A DNA stretch of 64,000 nt from Bacteroidetes bacterium 43-16 (GCA_001897525.1 MKTB01000002.1:216573-280572), one strand, 5' to 3'. Positions 43,797 through 54,221 are shown, numbered from the stretch's first letter. Numbers and translations: made by a program. Notes: generated by a model from the sequence alone, not told the origin.

Positions 43797-45116
43797 ATGC
43801 GACAGCTTTTATTACTCTGCCTTGTGCTTATGGGGCATCTGCTCTTTGCCCAGCCGGCTAAAACAACCAATAGTACGGTACTGGTTAAGGAAATACCGGC
43901 AAAAGCATTCCGCGGACAGGATTTTAAGATTTCTGTACAGGTAAAGCTGGACAGCAGGGATACGCTTGGCGCTGCTACGGTCTCTACTATGCAGGTAGGC
44001 AAAAGCGACTGGGATTTTATAAAAGGCAACAATCCGGGCGCTACTGCTCCCGGGGACGGGCAATGGCATCCTCTGAGCTTAAACGGCCAGGTCAATCCTG
44101 CTGCGGAGAAAATATGGATCTATATGGTCACCAACGGAAACGGGGATTTTTTCTTTGACAATATCGTAATGCACATAAAAAGTAAAGAGGGCAACTGGCA
44201 GGAGATAAAAGTGCCCAATGGGGATTTTGAGCAAAGTACTACCGCTCAGCCTTTAAAGGGATTGAAGAATGTAAAGTCGGCACAAAAAATAACCGGCAAC
44301 AGGTTTACCCTACCTAAAGACAGTGCCGTTTCACACAACCAGGTGCTGCATATTCATACGGAAGGTGGCATTAAAAGTGATCAGATCATCTATGGCTATA
44401 ATAAGCAATCTGGTAGTTATATTAACACTGAGGGTGCGGCTATTTATTATGAAGTGTACGGAGCTGGGCCACCCTTGTTGCTCTTACATGGTAACGGAGG
44501 CAGCATCAATAGTTTTGCGGCTGTAATACCCGGGCTGGCTAAGCATTATAAGGTGATTGCCGTGGATACACGGGCGCAGGGCAATAGTAAGGATGATGGC
44601 CGGCAGGCTTTCACTTATGAGTTATTTGCCCGGGATATGAAGACATTATTGGATAGCCTGGGGCTTAAAGATGTAGCTGTTGCGGGCTGGAGTGATGGCG
44701 GCATCATCGGTTTGCTGCTGGCCAGTAAATACCCGGAATATGTCGGCAAGCTGGTCACTATGGGGGCCAATCTTAATCCTGATGATACCAGTATCAGCGC
44801 ATCTATGTTGCAGCAAATCAGGAAAGACATTTTAAAAATAGAGAAAAGAAATGACCCCGAAGAACGCACTATTTTAAAGCTCATGCAACTCATGCTGGCC
44901 GAGCCGCATATAGATCCTGCCTCACTACGGCAGATTACCGCTAAAACGCTGGTGATGGCCGGGGAGAAAGATGTGATCCTGGAACAACATACCCGGCTCA
45001 TTGCAGTAGCTATACCGGGTGCTGCACTAAAGATCCTGAAAGGTCAATCTCATTGGGTGGTGAACGAAAACCCGGAATTATTTACCCGGGAAGTCCTGGA
45101 TTTTCTTTTAGAGTAA
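43797..45116 (+). CDS. Secreted alpha/beta hydrolase with N-terminal beta domain
   Basis: A 439-residue protein when started at 43797, which gives a good signal peptide (RQLLLLCLVLMGHLLFAQ); the earlier in-frame ATG at 43755 would put 14 residues before it. Residues about 25-190 look like a galactose-binding-type beta-sandwich; residues about 215-439 are an alpha/beta hydrolase with LLLHGNGGS (oxyanion hole), the nucleophile serine in AGWSDGG, the acid in AGEKDVI and the histidine in GQSHWV. The substrate is unknown. It may be controlled by the AraC protein upstream. Confidence 0.85.
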   Translation: MRQLLLLCLVLMGHLLFAQPAKTTNSTVLVKEIPAKAFRGQDFKISVQVKLDSRDTLGAATVSTMQVGKSDWDFIKGNNPGATAPGDGQWHPLSLNGQVNPAAEKIWIYMVTNGNGDFFFDNIVMHIKSKEGNWQEIKVPNGDFEQSTTAQPLKGLKNVKSAQKITGNRFTLPKDSAVSHNQVLHIHTEGGIKSDQIIYGYNKQSGSYINTEGAAIYYEVYGAGPPLLLLHGNGGSINSFAAVIPGLAKHYKVIAVDTRAQGNSKDDGRQAFTYELFARDMKTLLDSLGLKDVAVAGWSDGGIIGLLLASKYPEYVGKLVTMGANLNPDDTSISASMLQQIRKDILKIEKRNDPEERTILKLMQLMLAEPHIDPASLRQITAKTLVMAGEKDVILEQHTRLIAVAIPGAALKILKGQSHWVVNENPELFTREVLDFLLE

Positions 45117-45372
45117 TCTATATAAGCAGGAATTCCCCTAAATTGACTCAAATCAAAAACCTGAAAGAAATTTTAATATGTATTGATAAAATAGATAAAT
45201 TGCCTATATTTAAAGATAATTTTAAAATAATATCATGGATTATGTGGCATATACTGCCGGATTATCTATCCTGATTTAATTTTTCACAAAAAATATAGTA
45301 TTGCACCGGCAACATGTGCTAAGAAATAGCTATTTTTATAGCATAAAATCAATCAAAACTAAAAAAGTAAAA

Positions 45373-45693
45373 ATGAAGAAATTAATATTGGCTCTTGGAG
45401 CGGTTGGAATGCTGAGTACTGCTGCTCTGGCTCAAGATAAAAAAGAAGCAGAATTAAAAACAGATTTATTAAAAAATGCAAGAACTGAACTTGTTGATCA
45501 GTTAAAAACAATGGGTCTGGAAGAAGCTAAAATCACTCAATTTGCAGATTGCTATATTGCTGATTTAGATAAAAATTTATCTTATAAAGAATTAAAAGAA
45601 TTAGATGGCGTTTCTGAAGGGGCACAACCTTCTGAAGACTTACAAAAAAAGCTGATGACTTTAGGTCAGGAGTGTGCTAAGATCTTAGAATAA
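45373..45693 (+). CDS. Small secreted helical protein
   Basis: A 106-residue protein: signal peptide (KKLILALGAVGMLSTAALAQ) and an all-helical, charged mature part with two cysteines (DCYIADL, QECAKIL), probably joined. An earlier in-frame start at 45301 would place residues before the signal. The upstream 250 bp (45117-45372) are AT-rich and non-coding. Monocistronic with a bidirectional-looking terminator. Function unknown. Confidence 0.8.
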   Translation: MKKLILALGAVGMLSTAALAQDKKEAELKTDLLKNARTELVDQLKTMGLEEAKITQFADCYIADLDKNLSYKELKELDGVSEGAQPSEDLQKKLMTLGQECAKILE

Positions 45694-45717
45694 TCTTTGC
45701 CTTAAATAATTTGATAT

Positions 45718-45750
45718 AAAAGCCGGGACTGCAATAGTCCCGGCTTTTAT
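45718..45750. terminator. Terminator after the small secreted protein gene
   Basis: A 13-bp stem (45718-45730 with 45736-45748), 5-nt loop, A-run before and T residues after, so it may work in both directions. Confidence 0.88.
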
Positions 45751-45775
45751 ATTGTTGCCGCACTCCGGTAATAAT

Positions 45776-45804
45776 AAAGGCTATCCCGGATAAGGATAGC
45801 CTTT
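45776..45804 (-). terminator. Terminator of the heme-acquisition operon
   Basis: An 11-bp stem AAAGGCTATCC/GGATAGCCTTT with a 7-nt loop, 20 bp after the DUF6607 stop (leftward). The T-run is weak. Confidence 0.65.
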
Positions 45805-45824
45805 ACACCATTGTTACGGGTTAA

Positions 45825-46733
45825 TTATTTTACTGCAATATATTTTGACATTAAAGCTTCAATCGCTTTTTGACGTGCAGCACCGGTAAGATTCTTTTGT
45901 TCTACCTCATCTAATGCTTCATACAGCAATTTACCATCCACATCTTTGGTCAGGTTCAACGTAGACGCTTTTGCCATTTTGTTGTCCCATACTGCTACTA
46001 CTTCTTTCCAGAAAGCAGCTTTCTCTGCGGTCCAGAATTTTTTAGCCGCATCACATTTGCTGTCTGCAACTTTTACATAGTTGTTGTACCCTTTTTCATA
46101 GGCTAAAACTTCATCCTTACCGCCTTTACGAACGATCTTACGGTTATCCTGCTCATGCATGTAGCCATTTCCGTTGATGGTTAAACGGTTGGTACGCTCC
46201 ATTACATTATAGTCATCACGTTTGGTATACTCTCTTCTTGGCAAAGGAGCATCTGTAGTATTTAACCAGTAAACAGCGTTATTATTTTCTACCCAGCGTG
46301 AAGTACCCTGATAGCGAGGGGCATCATCCACTTCCCAAACAGTTTGGGTCCAGGTTCCTTTTACTTGCTCCGGCTTAGCTGCAGGTACTTTTTTCCAGGT
46401 TTGATCACCGGCAAAGGTCCACAGGTTAGCGTTTTCATAAGTCCAGTCTTCTCTCCAGTGCTTGATCACATGACCACCTGCAACCAGGATATGTTGAATC
46501 ACTACTTTTTTATCTGTTTTCTCGATCGGTAAAGAAAGTTCTACTACTGCTTTATTGTTCAATTTTCCTGCTTTGTACTCATTCGCCGTATCATTGGTAA
46601 AAGTCTCTGCGTAGTTGAAGGTTACTTCAAAGCATCCGCAAAGGTCTTCAATTGCTTTAACGTCTGTTTTGCTTTGTGCAAAAGAAGTAGCAGCTGCTGC
46701 TGAAAGTAATCCGGTAACAATCAAATTTTTCAT
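45825..46733 (-). CDS. DUF6607-family secreted protein
   Basis: A 302-residue protein: signal peptide 1-19 (LLSAAAATSFAQ) and a mature part with the DUF6607 features DLCGCFEVTFNYAETF, HVIKHWREDW and RREYTKRDDYNVMERTNRL. It is the last gene behind hmuY and the TonB receptor. The family regularly accompanies heme receptors in Bacteroidota, so a role in heme handling at the cell surface is inferred. Confidence 0.83.
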   Translation of the reverse strand: MKNLIVTGLLSAAAATSFAQSKTDVKAIEDLCGCFEVTFNYAETFTNDTANEYKAGKLNNKAVVELSLPIEKTDKKVVIQHILVAGGHVIKHWREDWTYENANLWTFAGDQTWKKVPAAKPEQVKGTWTQTVWEVDDAPRYQGTSRWVENNNAVYWLNTTDAPLPRREYTKRDDYNVMERTNRLTINGNGYMHEQDNRKIVRKGGKDEVLAYEKGYNNYVKVADSKCDAAKKFWTAEKAAFWKEVVAVWDNKMAKASTLNLTKDVDGKLLYEALDEVEQKNLTGAARQKAIEALMSKYIAVK

Positions 46734-46771
46734 TTTTCCAGTTTGAAATTTATATGTGTTTATGTTTAAAA

Positions 46772-47839
46772 TTATTTTAGTAGTGCGTATCTCAGTTCAG
46801 GCTTACCCCGGGTACCGCTGTCTTCGGCAGTGAAACTCAGGAATTTTAATTTGTAATAGTTCCCTTGTGTATCCCTCACAATGTAAAAACGTCTTTTATT
46901 CACACCGACACTCGTCACTCCGGGAGCAGCTGTCTGACGCCAGTTGGCACCTATGGCCCAACGGTAGGTATCAAATGTTTCTGCCTGTGCATCGGCTAAT
47001 GAATAAGCATCGTAAGCCTGTGTAGCCCCGGCTTCATTATCATACTTTTTCTCCACCGTTTTCACTCCGGACAGGTAATTCACCCCTACCATATCGGAAA
47101 AGATATAGGCCGACATTATAGTGCCATTAGGCGTTTCATAAATAGAGGTGCCCCAAACGATATCCCAGTTGAACTTTGCAGGCTCTGCTGTAGCCAGCAA
47201 TCCGTTGTCGAAAGAAACATATTTAAAGTTAAATTCTTCGTCTTTGGCAATGGTAGCGGTCTGGTAATTATTTTCATTCAGCTTAGACCATTTTACCTGG
47301 TAGTCTCCGTTCTCCGTAAGGCTGAACTGGGCTTTGATCATATCTCTGCGCGGTGTACCGCCCCCGGTCCCCCGGCCGATCACCACCACTTTACTTGCAG
47401 TAGCGGTTATCTCAGGAATGACTGTTTTATTGAGGTCTCCTGCAAGGTCGTCTACCTTAAGAAAGGTAGCAGGATTAGGATCTGTGATGTCTACTTCAAA
47501 GGTCTCTCCGCTGACATCAGCAGCAGTCACAGCATCCAGGTCGGTTTTATCTACTACTACAGCCATAGCAGCGGTAGTATTATTGATCATAACACGGTTT
47601 TGATTACCACAATAGAAAGCAAGGTCCCAGTTCGCCCTGATAAGCGGAGTTTGCAGATCTTTGCTAAAGTCAATAAAGACCATATTTCCTGCAGAAGTGC
47701 CCGATTCACTACCCACTAAACCGTTTATCTCTATAGTATTACCTGGTGAAGCCGGTGGTAAAACTATATTTTCCAGCTTACTTTTATCACAAGCCATCAT
47801 CAGGCATAGCGCCCCGGAAAGAATCAACAATTGCTTCAT
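46772..47839 (-). CDS. hmuY: HmuY-family heme-binding lipoprotein
   Basis: A 355-residue lipoprotein (lipobox LMMAC, Cys 16). The HmuY-type fold is visible in FIDFSKDLQTPLIRANWDLAFYCGNQNRVMINN and, at the end, in NKRRFYIVRDTQGNYYKLKFLSF. HmuY proteins capture heme outside the cell and pass it to the TonB receptor. The gene starts 5 bp after the receptor stop, a clear operon. Confidence 0.9.
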   Translation of the reverse strand: MKQLLILSGALCLMMACDKSKLENIVLPPASPGNTIEINGLVGSESGTSAGNMVFIDFSKDLQTPLIRANWDLAFYCGNQNRVMINNTTAAMAVVVDKTDLDAVTAADVSGETFEVDITDPNPATFLKVDDLAGDLNKTVIPEITATASKVVVIGRGTGGGTPRRDMIKAQFSLTENGDYQVKWSKLNENNYQTATIAKDEEFNFKYVSFDNGLLATAEPAKFNWDIVWGTSIYETPNGTIMSAYIFSDMVGVNYLSGVKTVEKKYDNEAGATQAYDAYSLADAQAETFDTYRWAIGANWRQTAAPGVTSVGVNKRRFYIVRDTQGNYYKLKFLSFTAEDSGTRGKPELRYALLK

Positions 47840-47844
47840 GACAG

Positions 47845-49959
47845 TTATTTTAATTGGTTATTGAAATTGTAACTTAATGTAGCGAAGAAAGAACGGCCAT
47901 AACTGAAGGCTAAGTTCCCGGTTCCGCTATGCACCCCACCCGTGACTGCAGAGTTCGCCAGATCTGTAACATTTAATAAATTCCTGACCCCAAGAGCCAC
48001 ATTAAAACTTGAGTTGACACGTTGCTGCACATTAAAATCCAAAATATTGTAAGCAGCGGTTTTCCCTAATACCAATACATCTTGTCCGTTAGCATTTTCG
48101 GCAATATTGTATACTACTCTTTGTCCTGTAAATTTGTAGAACAAATTCAGCCTGGTTTTGGTCGCCAGGATATTATACATCATTTCAAGATTTACCTCAG
48201 GGTACCAGTTAAAGGTGCTTGTCTGATTCCTAAATTCTTCTACTGCAGATACCTGGTTGTATTCACCCAGGATCATACCTCCCAGGCGCCATTCGACTTT
48301 TGGTGTTACAAATCTGTTGGCTAAAGAAAGTCCCGTAGTCCGGTACTTTTCATCATTTTTTAAGACGAAAACGTTAGAACTATCGTTTCCGGATTCATTA
48401 GGCAGTCTCATTTGTGCATAAATGATCCTGTTATTGTAGAAATTATAGAAATAGCTTAATTCTGTAGAGTAAAACCTATTTTCTTTAAATGGTTTTCTAT
48501 AGGTAAAAGAAGCATTAAAGCTATTAGAATTTTCTGCTTTAAGGTCCTCATTACCTCTTAGATCATGATTGGAATCCTTGAAGATGAAATACAATTCCCG
48601 GATTGCAGGTGCTCTGTAGCCTTGTGCATAAGAAGCTCTAAGAGAAATATTATCATTTACCTGGTATAAGGTATTTAAAGAAGGAATAAGTGGTGGCGCA
48701 TCATATTTCGAGTTTTTAGTGAAGCGCACTCCCGGCCGGATATTGAATTTATCAAATGGTTTATACTCCAAAGTCAGGAATCCTGCAAAATTGGAGATAC
48801 TGGGCTCACCAACGATCCTGGCTCCGGAGGCTTTGTCATAACTATACTCAATACCTGGTTGGATACTCAATTTTTTAGAATAAACATATAATAGAGAAGT
48901 TCTCCAGTTAGCGGAATAGAGTTGTGCAGTATCGTGTAGCCCTTCACCGACTGCAGGTGTGATTGTTTTGTTAGCATAATCTAACTGATCACTCTTGGTA
49001 TAACGCCTGTAATCTGTATAGCCTACGCTGGTATTTAAAAACCATTTATTATTCCAGTTATGGTTATGTTGCAATTGATGCGCCATACGATCTGTGCTGA
49101 AAAATTGGTTAAGAGCACGACTGTTGTCCAGATTAATAGGTTGTTTTGTAACAATGGCTTCGCGCAAATAATCATTGCGATACATAATATCCCAGTTTTC
49201 ACCGCGGTAACCTACCCTCAATGAAGGTAATATCTGCTCTTTGGGTTTCCACTTATGGTCCCGGTTGTATATATCCGGTCCCCAGCCACCAAAATCGTAA
49301 TGCATCACACTGGCAAAAACATTGAGTTTCCCATTATCCCAGCTTCCGCTTAATTGTTGTGTATGTAATCCTTTTCCTGTACCGAAGCCATATTCTTTAC
49401 CTGCAGTTTCCTCATTTACCTGTGCATTAAGCTGGATTGAATTACTTTCAGGCCGTTTCGTGATAATATTGATCACCCCGGCCATAGCATCAGCACCGTA
49501 TACGGTAGACATTGGCCCTTCAACGATTTCAATTCTTTCGATCTGGGCGGCATTGATCTGGTTCAGGCTTTCTCTGGCATCATTACGATCCAAAAGCGGA
49601 ACACCATCAATCAAAATTTTCACACCACGACCGGCCATTCCCATAATGGAAAAGTCAGCCACACCTAATGCCATATCATTACTGAAACGAATCCCCAGTT
49701 CGCCTGTTAAGATTTGCTGCGCATTAGTGGCAACTTTCGCCTGTATACGCTTTTGATCAATGACATTCATCTTGTACACAGACTTCCTAAGGCTTTGCGG
49801 CTGGTATTGTGCAGTGACTACAAATTCCTCTAAAGCTGTGGTACTGGTATCAGCACCTTCATTGCCCTGCGCCCGGCTTTCTACTGCTCCTGCAGTCAGC
49901 AGTCCCGCAGTACATAGTCCAAAAACAGTTCTTTTAGTATCAAAATATATCATATACAC
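47845..49959 (-). CDS. TonB-dependent heme-type receptor
   Basis: A 704-residue outer-membrane receptor: signal peptide to about residue 30, plug domain (about 45-160; GRGVKILIDGVPLLDRND, VEIVEGPMSTVYGADAMAGVINIITKR) and a 22-strand type barrel with the aromatic C-terminal strand FFATLSYNFNNQLK. There is no carboxypeptidase-like N-terminal extension, as usual for HmuR-like receptors. With HmuY and DUF6607 it forms a three-gene heme-uptake operon. Confidence 0.92.
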   Translation of the reverse strand: MYMIYFDTKRTVFGLCTAGLLTAGAVESRAQGNEGADTSTTALEEFVVTAQYQPQSLRKSVYKMNVIDQKRIQAKVATNAQQILTGELGIRFSNDMALGVADFSIMGMAGRGVKILIDGVPLLDRNDARESLNQINAAQIERIEIVEGPMSTVYGADAMAGVINIITKRPESNSIQLNAQVNEETAGKEYGFGTGKGLHTQQLSGSWDNGKLNVFASVMHYDFGGWGPDIYNRDHKWKPKEQILPSLRVGYRGENWDIMYRNDYLREAIVTKQPINLDNSRALNQFFSTDRMAHQLQHNHNWNNKWFLNTSVGYTDYRRYTKSDQLDYANKTITPAVGEGLHDTAQLYSANWRTSLLYVYSKKLSIQPGIEYSYDKASGARIVGEPSISNFAGFLTLEYKPFDKFNIRPGVRFTKNSKYDAPPLIPSLNTLYQVNDNISLRASYAQGYRAPAIRELYFIFKDSNHDLRGNEDLKAENSNSFNASFTYRKPFKENRFYSTELSYFYNFYNNRIIYAQMRLPNESGNDSSNVFVLKNDEKYRTTGLSLANRFVTPKVEWRLGGMILGEYNQVSAVEEFRNQTSTFNWYPEVNLEMMYNILATKTRLNLFYKFTGQRVVYNIAENANGQDVLVLGKTAAYNILDFNVQQRVNSSFNVALGVRNLLNVTDLANSAVTGGVHSGTGNLAFSYGRSFFATLSYNFNNQLK

Positions 49960-50261
49960 AAAGCCAATTATATGTAAGGTAATTTAAGCAGGCAAATTTA
50001 GCCAGAATAAGCCTGTTTGATGGTTCAAAATAGGGAATAAGGCTTTTCAGCTCCTTTTTTTGACAATTCTCAGACAATTATTTTTTGCCGTATCAGCCGC
50101 CGTCAACGTAATTTGTCCGAAAAAATTCAGCTATTCAGAAAGGATCATGCAACCTGCTTCGCTTATATTAAATTTCAACAGGAATCATTTTAGCTGATCG
50201 CTAATTCGTACTTTTACCGCCCCGTTTGAGATTCCCGGGACAGCCTTTTAAATACGTTTAC
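49960..50261. other. Intergenic region between divergent receptor and CDF genes
   Basis: About 300 bp without a gene. It should hold the promoters of the heme operon (leftward) and of the cation-efflux gene (rightward). I could not make out a Fur-box with confidence. Confidence 0.5.
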
Positions 50262-51134
50262 ATGAGCACAGTTGAAGACAAAGCCGTCAAAGCCACCTAC
50301 TTTAGTATTGCCGGGAATACTAGCCTGGCGATCTTAAAATGGCTGACCGGCTTCTTTGGCAACTCTTATGCACTCATAGCAGATGCCATAGAATCCACTG
50401 CAGATATTTTTGCCTCTGTCCTGGTTTTATTCGGCCTCAAATATGCAAAACGACCGGCAGATGAGAACCACCCTTATGGTCATGGCAAAGTAGAACCCCT
50501 GGTCACATTTCTTGTGGTCGGCTTTCTTATTGTATCGGCCACGATCATCGCCTACCAGAGTATACAGAATATCAATACACCTCATGAGCTACCAGAATCC
50601 TGGACCTTATATGTATTGGGTGCAATTATTATCTGGAAAGAGATCTCTTACCGGATTGTCATTAAAAGGAGTAAAGAAACCAACAGTTCATCGCTTAAAG
50701 CCGATGCCTGGCACCACAGAAGTGATGCGATCACCTCTGTTGCTGCTTTTATTGGGATAAGTATTGCACTGATCCTGGGTAAAGGTTATGAAAATGCTGA
50801 TGATTTTGCGGCACTTTTTGCCTCCGGTTTTATCCTGTATAATTGCTATAAGATCTTCCGGCCGGCACTGGGAGAGATCATGGATGAAAATATATACCCT
50901 GAGCTGGTGAGTAATATCAGGAACATAGCCAATACGGTAAGCGGAGTGGTGGCTACTGAAAAATGTTATGTACGCAAAGTAGGCATGAAGTTTCATATTG
51001 ATCTGCACGCGGTTGTGGACGGCAAGCTAAGTGTAACCGAAGGGCACGAGATCTCACACCGGCTTAAGGATACGCTCATGAATAAAATCCCGGAGATCGG
51101 CAATGTACTGATCCATATAGAACCGGCGGTGTAA
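50262..51134 (+). CDS. Cation diffusion facilitator (CDF) transporter
   Basis: A 290-residue metal-ion efflux protein. The CDF signature NTSLAILKWLTGFFGNSYALIADAIESTAD gives the metal site in helix 2; HPYGHGKVE and AWHHRSDAIT give the second ligand pair in helix 5; the C-terminal cytoplasmic domain (about 205-290) has HIDLHAVVDG. The ATG at 50262 is preferred over a longer reading because it matches the family's start. Zn, Fe or Mn are possible substrates. Confidence 0.92.
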   Translation: MSTVEDKAVKATYFSIAGNTSLAILKWLTGFFGNSYALIADAIESTADIFASVLVLFGLKYAKRPADENHPYGHGKVEPLVTFLVVGFLIVSATIIAYQSIQNINTPHELPESWTLYVLGAIIIWKEISYRIVIKRSKETNSSSLKADAWHHRSDAITSVAAFIGISIALILGKGYENADDFAALFASGFILYNCYKIFRPALGEIMDENIYPELVSNIRNIANTVSGVVATEKCYVRKVGMKFHIDLHAVVDGKLSVTEGHEISHRLKDTLMNKIPEIGNVLIHIEPAV

Positions 51135-51310
51135 ACCATATGCCGGGCAAAGCAGGTAAACAGAAAGGAACAATGAGCCACAAACCATGAAAAACTAAAA
51201 TGCCCCACTATAATAATAATAATAATTACTATAAACACAGGGAAAACCAGGATGCGCTTCTTTTTTCCCAAAATTGAAGCCGACAGTTTGTAATAGCTAT
51301 ACAGATCGGA

Positions 51311-53182
51311 TTACCCGTTTTTAGGTAATATTATTTCTATTTGTGTTCCTGCTGACTTTTCGGACTGCACTTTCATTTCCCCCTCTAATAAATTCACTCT
51401 TGCCCGGATGTTTTTCCATCCTATTCCTTTAGCGTTTTCTATACTACCTGCATCCATTCCTTTGCCGTTGTCCCTTATAGAAAGCAGTATCTTCTGCGTT
51501 TGTTGTGCCAGGCTCAGCTCTATGCTACCGGCTTCTGAATGCCTTATCGTATTGTTTACCACTTCCTGGATGATCCTATAAATGGACAACTCGTTCTGCT
51601 GTTCAAATTGCAGTTGCCTTATTGACTCGTCGACATGTACCGACATTTTTGTACTACCCGATCCGTTAATTTTTTCCGCCAGCGTTTCCAAAGCAGGGAT
51701 AAGCCCGAAATTAAGGTCTTCCGGTATCAGATTGTGCGAGACATTCCTCACCTCAAAAATGGCTTCATCTACCAAATCCTGAATGGCATCGTTTTCCATG
51801 CTTTGCTCCTGTGCAGAAACCTTCATTTTCACTAAAGAAAGCATTTGCCCCACACTGTCGTGCAAATCCCTGGCTATACGTATTCTTTCATTTTGTTCTC
51901 CTATAAAAAGTGCCCGGTTTTCACTCCGTTTGATTTTGCCAAGTTTGTTTCTATACCATAAATAAGCCAGCAGGCCCAACACAACAATCAATGCTACTGA
52001 ACTAATAAGCACATTCTTTTTTTCTGAGACCGCTTTTTCTTTTTCAATGGTCCTGAGCCGGTTGATGACTTGTAAATTGTGATTTTCTTTTTCTTTATTT
52101 GCCGCTTCATAGCGTTCCTGTGCATCGTAAATCATTCCGGCCTTGGCGATATTTTCCAGGCTGTCTTTGAGGTGAAGAAACTCCTTGAGGTAATGCAGGG
52201 ATTTTTTGTAATCGCCCGTCTTTTCATATAAATCAGATGAATACTCATAAGCATCTTTCAGCTTTTCGGGGCTTCCTGATTGCTCTGAATAATAAAGACA
52301 TGAATCCAGATATTTTTGCGCACTCTGGTAATTTTCCTGCTTCATAGCAAGGTCGCCCAAATTACCATAAATGGTGGCAAACTTATAATCATCTTTTAAT
52401 TGTTTTGACAAAGCAAAACCTTTTTGAAAATAGCTGTTCGCTGTATGAAGGTCTCCTTTTTTCTTGTAGGTATTGCCCAAATTGTTGTAGATAGAAAACA
52501 GGAAACTATTATTATCGGTCGCAAATTTTAATGCTTTCAGATGGGTAGCAATTGCCTGATCATATTCTTTATTGTCATCATAATTAATACCTAAAACAAG
52601 CAACAAATAATATTTTAAGTAAGGAGCATCTATTATCCTGTCTGCTATCCTCAGCCCTTTTAAGGCATATTCTTTTCCTTTCTCATAATTTCCAAAATCG
52701 TGAAAGGCACGGGAAATAGAACTGTAGGCGTAGGTGATCTGTACCGAATCTTTTGCCAGTTCAAAATACTGAATACCTTTGAACAAATGATTAATTCCCG
52801 ATTCAAAGCTGTATTTGTTTGTCAGGATATTGCCCTGATTCATATTCAGGTAACCGTTCCATAAATAATTTTTGGAGCGTTGCAGGTAAAGGTTTGCAGT
52901 ATCATACCACATCTTGGCTTTTCCCGGGTCAAACAATGCAATACTCATATGCACGAGACATGCGCCCTTCCCCATATATTCATCATTGTTAAGCTCTTTT
53001 GCTTTTAGAAAATAAATGCTTGCCAAAGAATCTGCCCACCTGGGATCTCCGTTGACAGCTGCATTGACTTTATCGGCGATCTCTGCAAACCAAAACGAAT
53101 CGGCCTGAGCTACTTTTTGACCGGAAGTAACAATACTATAAAGACAGATGAATAAGGTAAAAACGGTTTTCATAAAACGCAT
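51311..53182 (-). CDS. TPR sensor histidine kinase (NarX/DesK type)
   Basis: A 623-residue membrane kinase: signal sequence, eight or so TPR repeats (residues about 60-350; GNTYKKKGDLHTANSYFQKG, GNLGDLAMKQENYQSAQKYL), a membrane helix (about 393-412), a HisKA_3 domain with the phosphorylated histidine near residue 440 (RIARDLHDSVGQ) and an HATPase domain (IRDNGKGMDAGS, GIGWKNIRARV). The partner response regulator is not next to it. It may regulate the secreted-protein block upstream. Confidence 0.9.
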   Translation of the reverse strand: MRFMKTVFTLFICLYSIVTSGQKVAQADSFWFAEIADKVNAAVNGDPRWADSLASIYFLKAKELNNDEYMGKGACLVHMSIALFDPGKAKMWYDTANLYLQRSKNYLWNGYLNMNQGNILTNKYSFESGINHLFKGIQYFELAKDSVQITYAYSSISRAFHDFGNYEKGKEYALKGLRIADRIIDAPYLKYYLLLVLGINYDDNKEYDQAIATHLKALKFATDNNSFLFSIYNNLGNTYKKKGDLHTANSYFQKGFALSKQLKDDYKFATIYGNLGDLAMKQENYQSAQKYLDSCLYYSEQSGSPEKLKDAYEYSSDLYEKTGDYKKSLHYLKEFLHLKDSLENIAKAGMIYDAQERYEAANKEKENHNLQVINRLRTIEKEKAVSEKKNVLISSVALIVVLGLLAYLWYRNKLGKIKRSENRALFIGEQNERIRIARDLHDSVGQMLSLVKMKVSAQEQSMENDAIQDLVDEAIFEVRNVSHNLIPEDLNFGLIPALETLAEKINGSGSTKMSVHVDESIRQLQFEQQNELSIYRIIQEVVNNTIRHSEAGSIELSLAQQTQKILLSIRDNGKGMDAGSIENAKGIGWKNIRARVNLLEGEMKVQSEKSAGTQIEIILPKNG

Positions 53183-53270
53183 ATCATTACGGGAAATTAA
53201 TTATAATATTTCTCTTAAATGCTATTTTCACTATAAGTGTTGCCATTAAGCTTCTTTCCCATAAATTTAT

Positions 53271-54221
53271 CTACTTCAAAGGCTTATCATATTTGTAAAT
53301 GGTAAAATGCACTTCTTTAAATCCTTCAGTGGCCTGGATATCGGCCTTCACATTTCTTGATATTTCATCCAGCAGTATAATTCTGCGTGCGAGTGTCCTG
53401 GATCCACTTTTCAGGTCGAACGAGCCCGGCTTTTTTTTGCTATCGAGTATAACGAAGAGGTATTGTAGCTCCCCGGCAACTATGGCATCCATGGTAGCAT
53501 CAGAAAATATACCGTCAGGTTCACATTCTATGATGTAATCGCCCAGTATTTCTTTCAGCTTTACCTTGAAGCCGCTCAACAGCAGTTTTGACTGGTAGGT
53601 TTTCCCGAATCCCAGGTTTTCACCTTCTGCCCCTTTTATAGTTGCTATGTCTTCCCTGGCCAGCTTCATCAGTTCGATGGCAAAATGAGTCCCTATCTGT
53701 ACAGGTTCCGTATTTTTTTGCAATTCATCGGATAACTTACTCCGGAAATCTTTTTCGATATTAATGACGATCTTATCACCACCATACAGTTCTATTTTCG
53801 CAATTATGTTTTCGGCCTGGTCCACCAGCAAGATTTTTCGTATAAAATCATTTTTCCCGGGGTTCAGCAGGCGATTATCTGTTTTGCTGTCGAGGATGGT
53901 ATAATCTTTTTTCAATACGGTAAGCTTTGCCGCAATTTCATCCATTGTGGCAGTGGTAGCACTTGCCTTGCAGGAGCTCTGAACCCTGTAAAAATTGGCC
54001 AGTATTATTTTGGTATCAAAACCCTTAAGCGGCAGCTTACATTGAAAGTAGGTTATAGTGATCACTTTGCCTGCTTCTTTGTTGATCAGATCGCCTTTGA
54101 GACCGGGTATATCTGCATCTATTATTGCTTTTAGCTCTGTAGCGAAATTTTTCCCGGTTTGTCCGTAGGCAAAAATCATTGTAGCTGCAAATACTACTGT
54201 TAGTATCAGCTTTTTCATCAT
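53271..54221 (-). CDS. Secreted protein with two tandem homologous domains
   Basis: A 316-residue secreted protein: signal peptide (LILTVVFAATMIFAYGQ), then two copies of a domain of about 140 residues (about 22-155 and 176-312). Both begin FAxEL...DI and share a GF-K segment, ATMD-I, an ILDSK motif and the R-I-LLD ending. No known family was recognised. It may bind a ligand in the periplasm or at the cell surface. Head of a leftward run toward the kinase gene, though separated from it by 88 bp. Confidence 0.72.
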   Translation of the reverse strand: MMKKLILTVVFAATMIFAYGQTGKNFATELKAIIDADIPGLKGDLINKEAGKVITITYFQCKLPLKGFDTKIILANFYRVQSSCKASATTATMDEIAAKLTVLKKDYTILDSKTDNRLLNPGKNDFIRKILLVDQAENIIAKIELYGGDKIVINIEKDFRSKLSDELQKNTEPVQIGTHFAIELMKLAREDIATIKGAEGENLGFGKTYQSKLLLSGFKVKLKEILGDYIIECEPDGIFSDATMDAIVAGELQYLFVILDSKKKPGSFDLKSGSRTLARRIILLDEISRNVKADIQATEGFKEVHFTIYKYDKPLK

